DNA of 64,000 nt, taken from NCBI RefSeq assembly GCF_000826655.1, contig NZ_JXJO01000011.1:62001-126000 (forward strand), given 5' to 3'. The notes beneath the pieces are model-generated. The model was not told the origin of the DNA and made no database searches. It saw only the letters and a program-made list of their open reading frames with translations. Positions 63,591 to 64,000 of the stretch are shown piece by piece. The position numbers were made by a program, and so were the translations under genes. This stretch comes from Psychroserpens damuponensis (GTDB lineage: Bacteria > Bacteroidota > Bacteroidia > Flavobacteriales > Flavobacteriaceae). Each line of letters begins with the position of its first letter. The first letter of the stretch is position 1.

Positions 63591-64000
63591 ATGAAAACAA
63601 AAATCAGTCTATTGTTGATGCTGTTTGTTTCAATTTGCACTATGGCACAGCAAATTGAAATTAATGGTATTGTAACGAGTAAAAGTGATGGAATACCTTT
63701 ACCTGGAGTAAGTATTATAATTAAAGGGACAAGCACAGGTACGTCTTCCGATTTTGACGGTAATTACTCCTTATTAGTAAATAAAGGAGATCAAATAGAG
63801 TACAGTTATCTAGGTTTTGAGACAACAACCATTACAGTTAAAGATGAACTAAAAATTGATGTTGCACTAGTTGATGATATAGCAAGTTTAAATGAGGTTG
63901 TTGTAATTGGTTATGGGACTCAAAAACGTAAAGAAGTAACTGGCGCTATTGCTAGTGTTTCAGGAGCTGAAATAACTAAACAACCTGCAGTTAATGCGCT
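63591..64000 (+). CDS. SusC/RagA-family TonB-linked outer membrane protein, N-terminal part
   Basis: The first 136 codons of a gene that runs off the right edge. Signal peptide ~1-20 (ending CTMAQ). The CarboxypepD_reg domain is seen as NGIVTSKSDGIPLPGVSIIIKGTSTGTSSDFDGNYSL. The TonB-box-like linker and the plug start appear as LNEVVVIGYGTQKRKEVTGAI. It is a normal SusC, with plug, in contrast to the barrel at 15876. A susD partner is expected beyond the window. It probably takes up a carbohydrate under control of the regulator before it. Confidence 0.92.
   Translation, partial: MKTKISLLLMLFVSICTMAQQIEINGIVTSKSDGIPLPGVSIIIKGTSTGTSSDFDGNYSLLVNKGDQIEYSYLGFETTTITVKDELKIDVALVDDIASLNEVVVIGYGTQKRKEVTGAIASVSGAEITKQPAVNA

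Overview
The window is AT-rich chromosomal DNA from a member of the Flavobacteriaceae (Bacteroidota). The evidence is the A-rich ribosome-binding regions, promoters of the TTTG-N20-TAnnTTTG type, SusC-type TonB-dependent transporters, T9SS sorting domains of both type A and type B, ASPIC/UnbV and FG-GAP proteins, OmpA proteins with thrombospondin type-3 repeats, and propeller/Y_Y_Y sensor proteins. The sequence does not fix the genus. I found no rRNA or tRNA gene, no CRISPR array, no insertion sequence and no prophage.

Layout. 1-8354: the end of kbl, an abundant OmpA-like porin, an AddB-like nuclease, an alpha/beta hydrolase, a universal stress protein, a GNAT/MATE pair and two tiny membrane proteins. 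8355-15652: a 2OG-Fe(II) oxygenase, queD overlapping lpxH, an MFS transporter, a second OmpA-domain protein, recJ, and an OsmC/AhpD pair of redox proteins. 15876-23310: an unusual two-gene unit in which a SusC-type barrel without a plug domain is followed 4 bases later by a 1527-residue thioester alpha-2-macroglobulin carrying a SusC-type plug in its middle. 23793-33098: a uracil-DNA-glycosylase-like protein, a disulfide-reductase-like flavoprotein, rsmI, a large adhesin-like T9SS cargo, tdk overlapping alr, and mscL. 33306-42634: asd, a diheme cytochrome-like lipoprotein, two tandem FG-GAP/ASPIC T9SS cargo proteins and a prolyl oligopeptidase lipoprotein. 42704-48190: an ABC ATPase, a compact possible small-RNA unit, TPR and phosphoesterase genes, a GreA-like protein, mtgA and an FAD oxidase, with two oppositely oriented copies of a structured dispersed repeat. 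48194-53240: a minus-strand biosynthetic block in transcription order pdxA, DUF177, rpmF, fabH, accB, accC, facing away from riboflavin synthase. 54064-60293: a small PID-type sorted protein, a LytTR response regulator with its propeller histidine kinase, an SH3 protein and an EcsC protein. 60533-64000: a propeller/LuxR regulator that starts at TTG, then a cluster of four TACGTCA sites, then the start of a complete-type SusC gene.

How they work together. The central part is mostly housekeeping: cell wall (alr, mtgA), lipid A (lpxH), fatty acids (fabH, accB, accC), vitamins (pdxA, riboflavin synthase, queD) and DNA repair (recJ, UDG, AddB-like). Surface biology is layered on top, with two SusC-related loci and four T9SS or lipoprotein cargo genes.

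The most interesting points are the split plug/barrel arrangement with the macroglobulin, the roughly 225-nt promoter-hairpin-miniORF-terminator unit at 43705-43969, the TACGTCA cluster before the last SusC gene, and a frame-independent excess of the heptamer TTCGGAA/TTCCGAA (33 copies counted by eye).
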